A stretch of 64,000 nt of DNA from the NCBI RefSeq assembly GCF_035294165.1, contig NZ_DATGLN010000256.1:36955-100954 (forward strand). The letters are read 5' to 3'. Shown piece by piece: positions 51,705 through 60,943 of the stretch (the stretch's first letter is position 1; every line of letters begins with the position of its first letter). Made by a program: the position numbers and the translations under genes. The notes under the pieces are model-generated. The model searched no databases and was not told the origin of the DNA. It was given only the letters and a program-made list of their open reading frames with translations. Origin of the DNA: Chthonomonas sp035294165. GTDB taxonomy: Bacteria; Armatimonadota; Chthonomonadetes; Chthonomonadales; Chthonomonadaceae.

Positions 51705-53489
51705 TTGAACACCATACCATGGGTTGGAAAACCGAGTAGACGAAGAAGCGGCCTACTCTCTATCGCGACCTGCCTTTTGGCCGTGCCGCTGGCCACTTAT
51801 GCGCAGACGCCGCAAGAACAGGCACAAGTGAAACCGTTGCCTGTGCCAACGGGTGTGGTGCCCTTGCCCCAGCAAGCTCCGCCAACAACGCCGTTAGGCC
51901 CGGTGCCGAAGCCGGCTCTCCCCCTACCGAAACCCTCCCAACCGCTGATGAACTCCCCAGGCCTCGACGCCTTGCAGAGCTACCTACAGGGAAAGCCGGT
52001 AACAATAGACCAGGCGGTGGCCATCGCATTGGGTACAAATCGGGAGTTGGCTCAGGCGGTGGCCGCCCTTCTCACTGCCGAGGGGCGCACAGAGGAGGCG
52101 CGCACCGCTTTCAATCCAACGGTGGGAGTAAACGCCCAGATCACGGAATTCAACCGAGGAAACAAGGCGACCTTCGGCGGGGTTACACTGCCGCTACTCT
52201 ACACATTCAACCCGATTGTGGTTGCACAGGCATCGCTGCCGCTCGACGTTTTTGGCACGCTGAAGGCGGCTAAAACCCAAGCCCAGTTCCAAGAGGTGGC
52301 GGCGCGGCTGGAGGTGAATCGCATCCGCAACCAGATCGTTTTTCAGGTAAGAAATGCTTTTTATCAGGTGCTTCAGGCGAGAGCACAGCTGGCCGTTGCT
52401 GCCGATACATTGCAAACGACTCTCCTGCGGCTGGATACAGCCCAAAAAAGCTATGCAGCCGGTGTATCACCGCGCTTTGATGTGATTCAATCACAAACCG
52501 ACGTTGCCGCCGCGCAAGACGCCTACCTTCGCGCCCAGCAGCAGCTGAGCCTAAGCCTTACCAATTTAAAGAACGTGATGGGGCTTTCCATTTCGGCGCC
52601 GTTGGAGATAACGGATGCCGGCGCTATAACGACTCCACCAGGGGTGCCTCTCTATACGGCAGCGCCTCAGAACGCCTCATCTACCGCCCCATCGGGAGAG
52701 GCGAATGCCGACAGCGGGCAGGGGGTACTTTCACCTACCCAGCAGATGCAGAAGATCGTGCCGGGAGCGGCCACCTTGGCGGAAGAGGGTATTGGTGGGG
52801 GCAAGCCGTTGACCGTTGCCGACCCTCTTAACCTTGGGCCGGAGTACCAAAAGCTGGTGCAAGAAGCCCTGCACCAACGGCCGGAGATATTGGAGGCAGA
52901 GGCGCAGATGGATGCCGCAAAAGCAGGGTTAACCCTTGCTAACGCCAGCGAACTGCCTACCTTTGGCCTTGGCTTCAGCTATACGCTTAATCCCAACGCA
53001 GCCGGCTTTACCTTGTTTAACCAAGCGGCGGTCACGCTCAATGTGAACATCCCCATCTGGGATGGCGGTTTAGCACGTGCGCGAAGAGAGCAGGCTCACG
53101 GCCAGTTAGCACAGGCTGAGGTGGCCTATCGAAACGCGGTAGACTTGGTAAGCGCCGATGTGCGGCAAGCCTACATCAACCTTATCCAGGCTCAAGACCG
53201 CGTTGCGGTAGCCAATGTGACGCTTGCACAGGCGCAAGAAGCCTACCGTCTAGCCCAGGTGCGCTATAAGGCGGGCGTTTCGCAGCAACAGGGAGTCTCG
53301 CCCATCTTGGAGCTGAACACCACCCAAACTTCGCTGACACAGGCCGAGAGCGACCAGGTGGCAGCACTCTACGCCTACAACATCGCCCGCGCCCAGTTGG
53401 ATGCGGCCCTCGGTCGCGCTGCCTTCGTTGGGCAGGCACCAGGCTATGCCTCTGTTCCCTCTACCAAAGAGGTGCCTCCCTCCAAATAG
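51705..53489 (+). CDS. TolC-family outer-membrane protein with Pro-rich N-terminus
   Basis: A 594-residue outer-membrane factor. After a signal peptide (SIATCLLAVPLATYAQ) comes a proline-rich stretch of about 60 residues (PVPTGVVPLPQQAPPTTP) not found in most TolC proteins. The two OEP halves follow, opening with PVTIDQAVAIALGTNRELAQ and LVQEALHQRPEILEAEAQMDAA. I start at a TTG at 51705 because AGGAGGA ends 7 bases before it; an ATG at 51684 overlaps that ribosome site. No pump genes are adjacent. It is the second TolC-family gene of the window. Confidence 0.88.
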   Translation: MNTIPWVGKPSRRRSGLLSIATCLLAVPLATYAQTPQEQAQVKPLPVPTGVVPLPQQAPPTTPLGPVPKPALPLPKPSQPLMNSPGLDALQSYLQGKPVTIDQAVAIALGTNRELAQAVAALLTAEGRTEEARTAFNPTVGVNAQITEFNRGNKATFGGVTLPLLYTFNPIVVAQASLPLDVFGTLKAAKTQAQFQEVAARLEVNRIRNQIVFQVRNAFYQVLQARAQLAVAADTLQTTLLRLDTAQKSYAAGVSPRFDVIQSQTDVAAAQDAYLRAQQQLSLSLTNLKNVMGLSISAPLEITDAGAITTPPGVPLYTAAPQNASSTAPSGEANADSGQGVLSPTQQMQKIVPGAATLAEEGIGGGKPLTVADPLNLGPEYQKLVQEALHQRPEILEAEAQMDAAKAGLTLANASELPTFGLGFSYTLNPNAAGFTLFNQAAVTLNVNIPIWDGGLARARREQAHGQLAQAEVAYRNAVDLVSADVRQAYINLIQAQDRVAVANVTLAQAQEAYRLAQVRYKAGVSQQQGVSPILELNTTQTSLTQAESDQVAALYAYNIARAQLDAALGRAAFVGQAPGYASVPSTKEVPPSK

Positions 53490-53497
53490 AGCCTGCC

Positions 53498-53537
53498 GCG
53501 GTAGCCGCGCCTAACTACGCACAAGCGCGGCTACCGC
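53498..53537. terminator. Bidirectional hairpin between convergent genes
   Basis: GCGGTAGCCGCGC pairs perfectly over 13 bp with GCGCGGCTACCGC around a 14-base loop. It lies just after the TolC stop and overlaps the last codons of the DUF423 gene. No T-run follows on either strand, so it may act as a pause or barrier rather than a classic terminator. Confidence 0.55.
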
Positions 53538-53897
53538 TAAACACAACCAGCCTGCCAGAAAACAGAGACCCCCAAAAGGCGTAATGGCCCCTAAAACTCG
53601 GATGCCGGAGATGGCGAGTACGTAGAGACTGCCGGAAAAGAGAACAATACCCACGATGAAAAGCCAACCTGCCAAAGCAAGGTAGCGAGGCGGCTTCATG
53701 CGTTCCATAAGAAGAGCCACGCCGAGAAGCGCCAGCGTGTGCGCCATATGGTACTGAACAGCCGTATGATAGACTTCTGTCATCTGTAGGGCGGCCAAAT
53801 GCGCCTGCAGTCCGTGAGCACCAAAAGCACCTAAGGCCACCGAAAGAAAGCCGCTGAAACCGGCAATCGCGGTAAAAATCCTCCCTAGATTGGACAC
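53511..53897 (-). CDS. DUF423 family membrane protein
   Basis: A 128-residue protein with four helices. The DUF423 signature is FLSVALGAFGAHGLQ, followed by YHTAVQYHMAHTLALL and ITPFGGLCFLAGWL. The start is a GTG at 53897 with AAGGAG 6-7 bases upstream; the frame is open to 53912. Extended -10 GGTAGAAT lies at 53934-53929. The function of the family is unknown. Confidence 0.92.
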   Translation of the reverse strand: MSNLGRIFTAIAGFSGFLSVALGAFGAHGLQAHLAALQMTEVYHTAVQYHMAHTLALLGVALLMERMKPPRYLALAGWLFIVGIVLFSGSLYVLAISGIRVLGAITPFGGLCFLAGWLCLAVAALVRS

Positions 53898-54048
53898 GGT
53901 CTCTCCTTCCACGAAAACGCTTGACTCTATTCTACCTTTTATTAAATGCCGCCCATGGCCGGTAGCGTGTGGCAGGAAAAAGCACGGTGTTTGGCTAACA
54001 GAAAGCTACTCTCTAAAACAAGTAGACAGAAGGAGTAGATGACCAATA

Positions 54049-57000
54049 ATGGTCTGTCGTCAGGGTAGCTTAAGTTCCCTTGTTGTGTTGGGGCTTAGTC
54101 TGCTAAGTGTCTCTGCCGGTGCCGTTCCCACCATTCAGCAACGGCGTGATGGGCATGTCATCACCATATTGGCTTTGGAACGTTCGGGGCATTATATCGG
54201 CTTTGAAGTGCTAGAGGACGGTCGGCAGATCGCCCCCGTTCACTTTAGTTCTGAAGGGCTTATCTTTGCTTCGCACATCGAAGTTCGGCAAACGGGAAGT
54301 CTCTCTCGTATGCTTTTTCCTGAGCTGCAGGCCCCGCCCCATAGCGGTCTCGAACTTTCTCACAGTCGCATTGAGGTGGTGTTGAGGGCGGGACATTTTC
54401 CAAAAGTGTTTTTCGACCTCACCTTAGCGCATTTCTCCCCTGCCGCATGGCAGCAAAAGGTGGGGAAGCAGCCGTTTCATTTTCTCAAAATCCTCATGCC
54501 GAGTGCGCTTCTGTGGCAACATGGCGGATGGCTTAACGCCACACCCCGTGCCGACCTGTTTCCCTTGCTTTTGGATGTACATATAGGCACACCGGAGCTA
54601 TCGGCCTATCCTTATAACCGCGAATGGTCTACGACCCCTCCCTTTTCAGGGCAGCCGCTCCCGCTGACGGGTTTGTGGGACCCAGACCATGGCCTCTATG
54701 TAGCGTGGGATTTTCAGGAGGCACGACTCGCCGACAACTCTGAGCGAGATATCGCATCGGGCTTTTGTAACCGGCTGATCACGCCGACCAATGGGGAAGT
54801 GCCACCCACCGACGCCCTTAAAGAGGGGGTTGATGACGACGGGGAGTCCGCTCTTACTCCGTTGGAGCGTCGTGAGCGTCAGGCGGATAGAGTGGGAAAG
54901 AGCAAATTTGTGGCGCTGGTCTATCCCTATGGAGGAGTAGGGTACCAGCAGTGTGTTTATCCGACCGATGGCACACACATCGCTTCTTTCGCCGACCTAG
55001 TGTTCAGTAGGAACCTTGGCCCTACCACCGATCCAAACTCCTTCAACTGGCACCGATGGTGGAGGAACCCCTTTGTACGGGCAAGGCTGCCGCGAGTTCC
55101 CACGACGGTAGACCTCTCCTATATCGGCGCAGCCGGTCACATGCAGACGCCACCGGAGGCACCAGGCGGTAGTCTTTTGGCGGGGCCGGAGGGGAATTTT
55201 CAGATTTCGGGAAGCTTGCTGATCAACGGATGGTATTGGCACAACGAGAGCGCCGTGGCGGCGCCGGCTAAACAGGGGGATAGCGCGCGGATAGAGGAGC
55301 TTGAACGGGAGGCGGCTATCTTTCTAAAGTACACCAAGCGGTTCACCGTGAACGGAAGGCCCTGTACCTATTGGGAGAAGCCTCTGGTGGGGCGTTGGAC
55401 AGACCCTTGGGGAGGAAAGCCGGTAACCACAATGCACAATGCTAACGGCTTTGCCGCGGCTCGCCTGCTGCTCGATCTCTACCACTATGAGGGCAAGAAA
55501 GCCTATTTACCCTATATTGATGGGGCTTACAACTGGGCGATGCAGATGGTGTGGACTCGTTGTGAGTTTGCCGATGTGCCCTCCTCTCCCTTTGCCATCG
55601 GGGCCACACTACCCATCGCCTTCCTGTTGGACTACTATTTCACCTTCAAAAGCGACCCTACCCGCCACGATCGGGCGATTCAGGCGCTGCAATTAGCGCG
55701 CTCCTACGTCTATCGGTATATGGTGATGTGGACGGCCGACAGCAGACGGGATGATAGCGTCTCCAGCGCCTTTTTATGGGAGCCGAATTCGGGAAGAGAT
55801 TGGACGGGGGCGGCCTGCGCCAACGAGGTGTTCTGGGACTTGGATACGCTCGCACAGGTGGCCGTACACACGGGCGATCCCATCTTGATGTGGGCTTTGC
55901 AAGGCTCTCTTTCTCGTTGGTATCGGCTCTACCAAGATAACTACCATCCTTCTCTCAATGACTATCTGCCATCCGAGTTCGCCGAAGAGTATGGCTTGGC
56001 GCCCGGCAGTCCCTTCTATCCCGGTCATCATGCCCACTACGGCTTCGGCGTGGATTTTGCCTTGATGGACCCGGTGGGCGATACCGTAGTGCGTGTGTTG
56101 GCCGGAGAAAAGGCGGCCATGGCCTTTGACCGAGAGAACTCCCAACTCCGGCTCGCACGCTATGTTTGTACGGGAGATGGCGACTTCGCATTTCGTTTAA
56201 CGGGGCCGCAGTCGGGGCCGTTCGGTGTTACCATCACCTTTCCCTATGGAGATCTCTCTGCAGAGCCTATTGTCGTCCGTGCTCCAAATGGGGAGGAACG
56301 TGCTGTGGAGGTTCAACGCGATCCGAAAGCGCTTTGGACGGTGATCGTGCGTGGCGTGTATGTTGGCGATACGGTTATTGTTGGTCGCCCCGATCTGACT
56401 CACGCGAAGTCGCTGCCGGTGCTTCCGCCTTTAACGGCTGCCGACAATCCCATCTCTCCGCAGGCTTACGTGCCTTTCGTTCCATTGGCGTTGCCTACCG
56501 ACACGACTCTGCCGACGAGTTGGAACGATAAGCAGGCCTTCGCCGGCCTATGGGTAGGATTGAAATGGATAGATTGGGTTCCGTTTGTGCGTTCAGAGGG
56601 ACCTTTGAGAGGCGCATCGCAGCCTGTTCGTTGGTCGCACCCACTTGCCGGGCTTCGGAACGTCTACCTATTGTATATAGCCCTTCCTGAAGGGCAAGAT
56701 ACATCGGTGGCGCCGCAGGTGCTTTTGGAGAACGGCCAACAGGCACAGCCGATCTATACAACCCCTGCGCTTGCTTGGGAGGCATGGCCGCCCGTTATGA
56801 CGGCTCGGCTGCTATTGGCAGGTTACGAGGTACCAGCAGGACAGCGTGTAGCGAGCATCAATCCAAATGGGAGGACGATTATCGCGGCTATGGGGTTGCC
56901 GAGCACGGCAAGCCAAGCGATAGCACGCCGAGTGGCGGGGGCCATGCATCAAGATGTGCTCCGGTGGACGGCCATGCTTCGTTCTGAACAGATTGCAGAA

Positions 57001-57738
57001 TCGATCAAACAACTAGCAGTGCAGGTGCCTGAAGGCGCACTTGCCATCCTTCCCTATACCGAGAACGGAAGCCCTATAGCGAACCTTTTGGACTACGGTG
57101 ATTTTCGGCCTCGATGTGACCAACTCACGCCAGAGCAGCTTGTGAACCCGCAGGCGTTCAATGCCGAGAAGTACAAGGTTGTTTTTGACCTCGACGGTGA
57201 AGACTACCTAGATACGGTACAACAGCCCCATGATGCGGCAGAAGCTCTGCAAAGTTACCTTCAACAAGGCGGAACGCTTGTGCTGCTAACCGGCCAGCCC
57301 TATCCTCTTTATTACGCTCAGGCTTCAGAGCAGCCGGCTCACGCCGATCCTTTGCTGCCCCGCCTTGGATTGCCACTCTACAACGCCATTGAGACCATGC
57401 CGCAAGATAGACTTGAGGTGCAGGAGATCGAGGGGCAACATGTGCTGAGCGGTTTGCCCCAACGGTTCGCCTATCCAGATGGCGACCCCCGTCTGCGCAG
57501 CGTAGATATGGCATCCGTGCCTGCCGGTTCGACTGTGGAGCCGATCTATCGGGTAGTTGGCGCCTCCGGCAAGGACTACGGCGTTGCGGCCGCTCTCGCC
57601 ACGTTGCCCCCGGGACCGGATGGAAAGCGTGGGCGAATTCTCTACATCTCCGACGTGCTGCTACGTGACGATCAGAATGGCCCTCGCATCCTTGAGGCGG
57701 TGTTGAAATGGGTAGTACAGGAGGCAAAAGGCTTGTAA
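54049..57738 (+). CDS. Large secreted protein with barrel-like and ThuA-like parts
   Basis: A 1229-residue exported protein with signal peptide 1-25. Residues 1-330 look beta-rich. Residues 390-690 are helical with repeated aromatic motifs such as NANGFAAARLLLDLYHYEGKKAYL, given here as NANGFAAARLLLDLY, like the alpha/alpha barrel of glycosidases or lyases. Beta domains follow. The last 200 residues, VVFDLDGEDYLDTVQQPHD then LQQGGTLVLLTGQPYPLYY, resemble a ThuA/glutamine-amidotransferase-like domain. No catalytic motif is certain. AAGGAG lies 13 bases before this ATG and just before a 9-codon overlapping ORF (54036-54065), so the start is uncertain. Likely polysaccharide-related. Confidence 0.75.
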   Translation: MVCRQGSLSSLVVLGLSLLSVSAGAVPTIQQRRDGHVITILALERSGHYIGFEVLEDGRQIAPVHFSSEGLIFASHIEVRQTGSLSRMLFPELQAPPHSGLELSHSRIEVVLRAGHFPKVFFDLTLAHFSPAAWQQKVGKQPFHFLKILMPSALLWQHGGWLNATPRADLFPLLLDVHIGTPELSAYPYNREWSTTPPFSGQPLPLTGLWDPDHGLYVAWDFQEARLADNSERDIASGFCNRLITPTNGEVPPTDALKEGVDDDGESALTPLERRERQADRVGKSKFVALVYPYGGVGYQQCVYPTDGTHIASFADLVFSRNLGPTTDPNSFNWHRWWRNPFVRARLPRVPTTVDLSYIGAAGHMQTPPEAPGGSLLAGPEGNFQISGSLLINGWYWHNESAVAAPAKQGDSARIEELEREAAIFLKYTKRFTVNGRPCTYWEKPLVGRWTDPWGGKPVTTMHNANGFAAARLLLDLYHYEGKKAYLPYIDGAYNWAMQMVWTRCEFADVPSSPFAIGATLPIAFLLDYYFTFKSDPTRHDRAIQALQLARSYVYRYMVMWTADSRRDDSVSSAFLWEPNSGRDWTGAACANEVFWDLDTLAQVAVHTGDPILMWALQGSLSRWYRLYQDNYHPSLNDYLPSEFAEEYGLAPGSPFYPGHHAHYGFGVDFALMDPVGDTVVRVLAGEKAAMAFDRENSQLRLARYVCTGDGDFAFRLTGPQSGPFGVTITFPYGDLSAEPIVVRAPNGEERAVEVQRDPKALWTVIVRGVYVGDTVIVGRPDLTHAKSLPVLPPLTAADNPISPQAYVPFVPLALPTDTTLPTSWNDKQAFAGLWVGLKWIDWVPFVRSEGPLRGASQPVRWSHPLAGLRNVYLLYIALPEGQDTSVAPQVLLENGQQAQPIYTTPALAWEAWPPVMTARLLLAGYEVPAGQRVASINPNGRTIIAAMGLPSTASQAIARRVAGAMHQDVLRWTAMLRSEQIAESIKQLAVQVPEGALAILPYTENGSPIANLLDYGDFRPRCDQLTPEQLVNPQAFNAEKYKVVFDLDGEDYLDTVQQPHDAAEALQSYLQQGGTLVLLTGQPYPLYYAQASEQPAHADPLLPRLGLPLYNAIETMPQDRLEVQEIEGQHVLSGLPQRFAYPDGDPRLRSVDMASVPAGSTVEPIYRVVGASGKDYGVAAALATLPPGPDGKRGRILYISDVLLRDDQNGPRILEAVLKWVVQEAKGL

Positions 57739-57777
57739 CCGGCCGTCTGTGCTCCCGTTATTCAAAACAGACCCAAA

Positions 57778-57804
57778 TAGGGGTAGGCTTTGTGCCTACC
57801 CCTA
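57778..57804. terminator. Perfect 11-bp hairpin between convergent genes
   Basis: TAGGGGTAGGC-TTTGT-GCCTACCCCTA. It lies between the large secreted protein gene and the prepilin gene and may end both transcripts. No T-run follows. The core TAGGC-N5-GCCTA also occurs in the first hairpin of repeat copy B at 32948. Confidence 0.55.
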
Positions 57805-57863
57805 CGGCCTATCCGCCGCTCCTTTGTCTATAGCCGGCAACCCTTTTAAGCGAAGTCAACCCG

Positions 57864-58694
57864 TTAGGGCCACTGGTTATTTTGGCTAAGGCTCCAATAG
57901 TTCCCGTTGGTGGCGAGGTCAGAGGTGTGCATGGCTTTGGCGTGCCCGTCGCAGAAGAAGGTGTTGTTGGTGGATTTGGGATCGGGAAGCGAGGGGTTGC
58001 CGGAAATGCTTGTGCGCACATAGGCGGCACTATGGCGACCCGCTAGCGTCCACCAAGCTCCATTGGAGCCGGAGGGAATGTTGGAACCGGAGACATCGAA
58101 GTAGCTCAGCAGCAGGGCTGCTCCAGGTTGTTTGCCGCTGCAGAGCCAGTCGAAGGTCTCGGAGAGCAGCACCGTGTTAGCCGGAGCCGCTACGGCGGCT
58201 AGAGGTGCGGGCAGGTGGGTTCCACTATGCGAGTCGGGACCGCGCCAGTTGACGATATCATCGCTGATGCCGTAGGAGGCGATATAGCCGTTTCCGGCAC
58301 AATCGGCCAGTTGGGAGTTTTTATCCGGCGTGGTGTCGGGGCAGGTGAAGATGGCCGGTAGGTCGGTGATAAGCGCCTGCCCTAAATGACCGTGACCGAT
58401 GACGTTTCCCTGAACGTAAGGGCAAACGAGTTGCGGCCAGAACTGGTTGGGGGATACAAAGTTCGGCTGATTGTTAATGTAGACGAGAGTGCTGTAATAG
58501 GGACAAAAGACCTCGTCATAGTCTTGTGTGTACATCAGCACGGCTTGGCCTACTTGGCGCACATTCGAGAGGCAGGCTGTAGCCCTCGCGGCCTCGCGCG
58601 CTCGAGCAAACACAGGAAAGAGCAACGCAGCCAGTAGTGCGATGATCGCTATGACCACAAGCAGCTCGATGAGGGTGAAAGCTAATCGTTTCAT
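57864..58694 (-). CDS. DUF1559-type prepilin-like protein
   Basis: A 276-residue pseudopilin-like protein. The N-terminal prepilin motif is FTLIELLVVIAIIALLAALL with cleavage after the preceding Ala, followed by FPVFARAREAARATACLSN, typical of the DUF1559 proteins of Planctomycetota and Armatimonadota. The C-terminal FCDGHAKAMHTSDL is the DGH signature. Methylation and cleavage would need a PilD peptidase, which is not in the window. It could be moved by a PilB-like ATPase such as the one at 8.3 kb. AAGGAAA precedes the ATG. Confidence 0.93.
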   Translation of the reverse strand: MKRLAFTLIELLVVIAIIALLAALLFPVFARAREAARATACLSNVRQVGQAVLMYTQDYDEVFCPYYSTLVYINNQPNFVSPNQFWPQLVCPYVQGNVIGHGHLGQALITDLPAIFTCPDTTPDKNSQLADCAGNGYIASYGISDDIVNWRGPDSHSGTHLPAPLAAVAAPANTVLLSETFDWLCSGKQPGAALLLSYFDVSGSNIPSGSNGAWWTLAGRHSAAYVRTSISGNPSLPDPKSTNNTFFCDGHAKAMHTSDLATNGNYWSLSQNNQWP

Positions 58695-58712
58695 CTTGGT
58701 TTTCCTTTCCTA

Positions 58713-60941
58713 TCAGAAACCAGCAGCGCTATTCGGTATGCTGTTGTGCAACATGTAGGGCGGAGGCGTTGGCGCCGGTGGGCGTGGCCCTCGCACCTCA
58801 CAATGGAAATGGGTTTGATGTTTTGAGGGATTATTTTGCCAATCCAAAACGAGGTCGAAATGGCGTTTGAGCAGTTGCTCCACCTTTAACAGCTTCTGCT
58901 TCACAATTGGATTATCGTGATCTTTAACCCAAATTGTTGTCCCATTCGCAAAGACAAAGCCGGCGATATCTATCGCCTGACCATAGGCATGGGCCGAGAG
59001 ATGTTTTAGATCGTTTCGGATGGTACGGTCGTTATAGACTCCCAGATGATGGATGCCCTCCAACCCCAGTGTTTTATGGGCGGTGAGGAGGAAGGAGGCC
59101 AGGTGTTGTTTCAGGCATGGTGCAACGAAGGGGATAGGGGCAGGGGCTTGCGGGTTCACGAAGCTGTAGAAGGCCACGCCTAGCCAGTGTGGCGGAATCG
59201 AATCGGTGGCGCCTCTATCGTAGGCATCGCGGTAAGGGCGCACGAGATGGTCTAGCGGCGTTTGGGCGGCCTGCTGGAGCTGAGAGGACGGATAGCGGTT
59301 TCCAAAGAAGGCGCCGAGGCGACCGAGCGCGATCTCTTGCCAATGCGCCAACTTATCGAGGGGGATATACTGCACCTCACCGGCGGCAGCCAACCGGGGG
59401 TCGGGTTTGGGAGGATGGGGCACAAGACCTGCAAGAAGGGCGCTTTGGGCCAGCGTTAGTTTATCGGGCGTTGTATAGAAGTAGCCCCATGCGGCTTGTG
59501 CGATGCCATGATATCCCAGTCCATAGTCAATGGTGTTAAGGTAGAGTTCCAGAATCCTTTGTTTTGGCAGCATTCGGTTCATGAGAAGAGCGATAACTAT
59601 CTCCTCCAGTTTGCGGGATAGGGTTTTATGCGGCGTGAGAAATAGGTTGCGGGCGAGCTGTTGAGTGATGGTGCTGCCGCCGAGCTTAATCTCGCCGGCA
59701 CGGATATCTATGCGCATAGCGCGATCGGTGGCATCCCAATCCACTCCGTAGTTTTGGTAGAACGAGCCATCCTCCATGGCGATGGTGGCGTCTTGCATGG
59801 CTTGAGAGATGTGGTTAAGCGGCACGTACACGCCGTAGCCCGGCGGCTTTCCATGCCCTTTATAGGGCAGAATGAGGCGATAGGCATGATAGAGAAAGGC
59901 GATAAGCCATGCCATACATAGGCCGCTTAGCAGAGCTGTAAAAAGAAGCCACCTGCGGCGTCGGGCACGGATTTTTGCAAGCGTTTCGGCGGAGGGAGCC
60001 GGCTTTGGGGAGTGTATGAAGCCGGGCAGGGCTAGAGCGAGGGCTAGCGGCCAAGTGCCGAGGGCCGCATCGGCGGTAAGGAAGGCAGGCCGAATGTCAT
60101 TCACTGCGAGGAGAGCCAAAAGGGTAGCCGAGGCGCTAGCGGCCAGCCGCGATTCATGGGGATGCGCCTGTGACCCGGGAAAGAGCGCGAGGTGCAGAGC
60201 CAGCAGGCCGGCTACCGTCAGTAGGAGGGTGAGACTGATAGTGGCGAAAGGCCCTTGTTCTAGAAGATAGGTACCGGCAAAGGAAGAGGTTGTATTGGTG
60301 TCGAGGCCGCTGCCAAAGGGGTCGGCGTGCAGGAGGTGAAGAACCGGATGCGGCAGCACCGTTTGCCAGACCAGCGTAGCAAAACCGGCCATAGAGCAAC
60401 AAAGCAAAGCCACGCGAAGCCCGGTTGGCGCTTTTTGAAACAGAAGCAGTAGGGCGGTAAGCGTTGGGGCGAGCAACAGGAGGAGGTGTTCGAGGAGGGG
60501 AAGCCTGCAGAGCAGGGTAACCACCCCTCCGAAGAGAAGAAATGGCCAGGCAAACTTCCGTGCCTTGGTGTCCCACAGGCTGGCGACGGCAAGCGCTGTG
60601 GGCAAGGTCGTCCAAAGCCCCAAATTGGGCCCGCCGTGAAGAAAGAGGCCGATTACGGTAAAAACGTTAAGGGCTACCAACAGACCCATCCAAACTTTGC
60701 GAAGGTCGTGCACGGTGAGGAGCAGAGTGAGGCCGGCGAATGCGGCCAACGTGAGGTACCCGGCCAGGCGGTAGGGATAACTATCGGCGGTGGAGAGGAA
60801 CCAGTCTTTAACAACGCTTTCCGTCCAGAGCAAGTAGAGCAGAGGCAATACAACCGCTCTTACGAAGCTTTGCGCATTTGCGACAGCTTGACTTCGTTCG
60901 GGTACAGACATAGAAACTTCAACTTTCGCTATCGAGTGCAT
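58713..60941 (-). CDS. Membrane-GT51-extensin-like fusion (peptidoglycan glycosyltransferase)
   Basis: A 742-residue fusion. Residues 25-310 hold about nine membrane helices of unknown type; another helix is at 331-350. A GT51 transglycosylase domain follows: E390 in AMEDGSFYQNYG, GGSTITQQLARNLFL at 421-435, KLEEI near 446 and RILELYLNTIDYG. GT51 enzymes polymerise lipid II. The usual His of EDxxFxxHxG is Asn here. There is no penicillin-binding transpeptidase domain. Instead residues about 610-735 resemble the extensin-like/M15 peptidase fold, with HLSAHAYGQAIDIAGF and HFHCEV as zinc-site candidates. The start is uncertain, ATG 60941 or 60911; neither has a strong ribosome site. It lies 2 bases after the ligase-like gene. 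Confidence 0.85.
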   Translation of the reverse strand: MHSIAKVEVSMSVPERSQAVANAQSFVRAVVLPLLYLLWTESVVKDWFLSTADSYPYRLAGYLTLAAFAGLTLLLTVHDLRKVWMGLLVALNVFTVIGLFLHGGPNLGLWTTLPTALAVASLWDTKARKFAWPFLLFGGVVTLLCRLPLLEHLLLLLAPTLTALLLLFQKAPTGLRVALLCCSMAGFATLVWQTVLPHPVLHLLHADPFGSGLDTNTTSSFAGTYLLEQGPFATISLTLLLTVAGLLALHLALFPGSQAHPHESRLAASASATLLALLAVNDIRPAFLTADAALGTWPLALALALPGFIHSPKPAPSAETLAKIRARRRRWLLFTALLSGLCMAWLIAFLYHAYRLILPYKGHGKPPGYGVYVPLNHISQAMQDATIAMEDGSFYQNYGVDWDATDRAMRIDIRAGEIKLGGSTITQQLARNLFLTPHKTLSRKLEEIVIALLMNRMLPKQRILELYLNTIDYGLGYHGIAQAAWGYFYTTPDKLTLAQSALLAGLVPHPPKPDPRLAAAGEVQYIPLDKLAHWQEIALGRLGAFFGNRYPSSQLQQAAQTPLDHLVRPYRDAYDRGATDSIPPHWLGVAFYSFVNPQAPAPIPFVAPCLKQHLASFLLTAHKTLGLEGIHHLGVYNDRTIRNDLKHLSAHAYGQAIDIAGFVFANGTTIWVKDHDNPIVKQKLLKVEQLLKRHFDLVLDWQNNPSKHQTHFHCEVRGPRPPAPTPPPYMLHNSIPNSAAGF

Positions 60942-60943
60942 GT

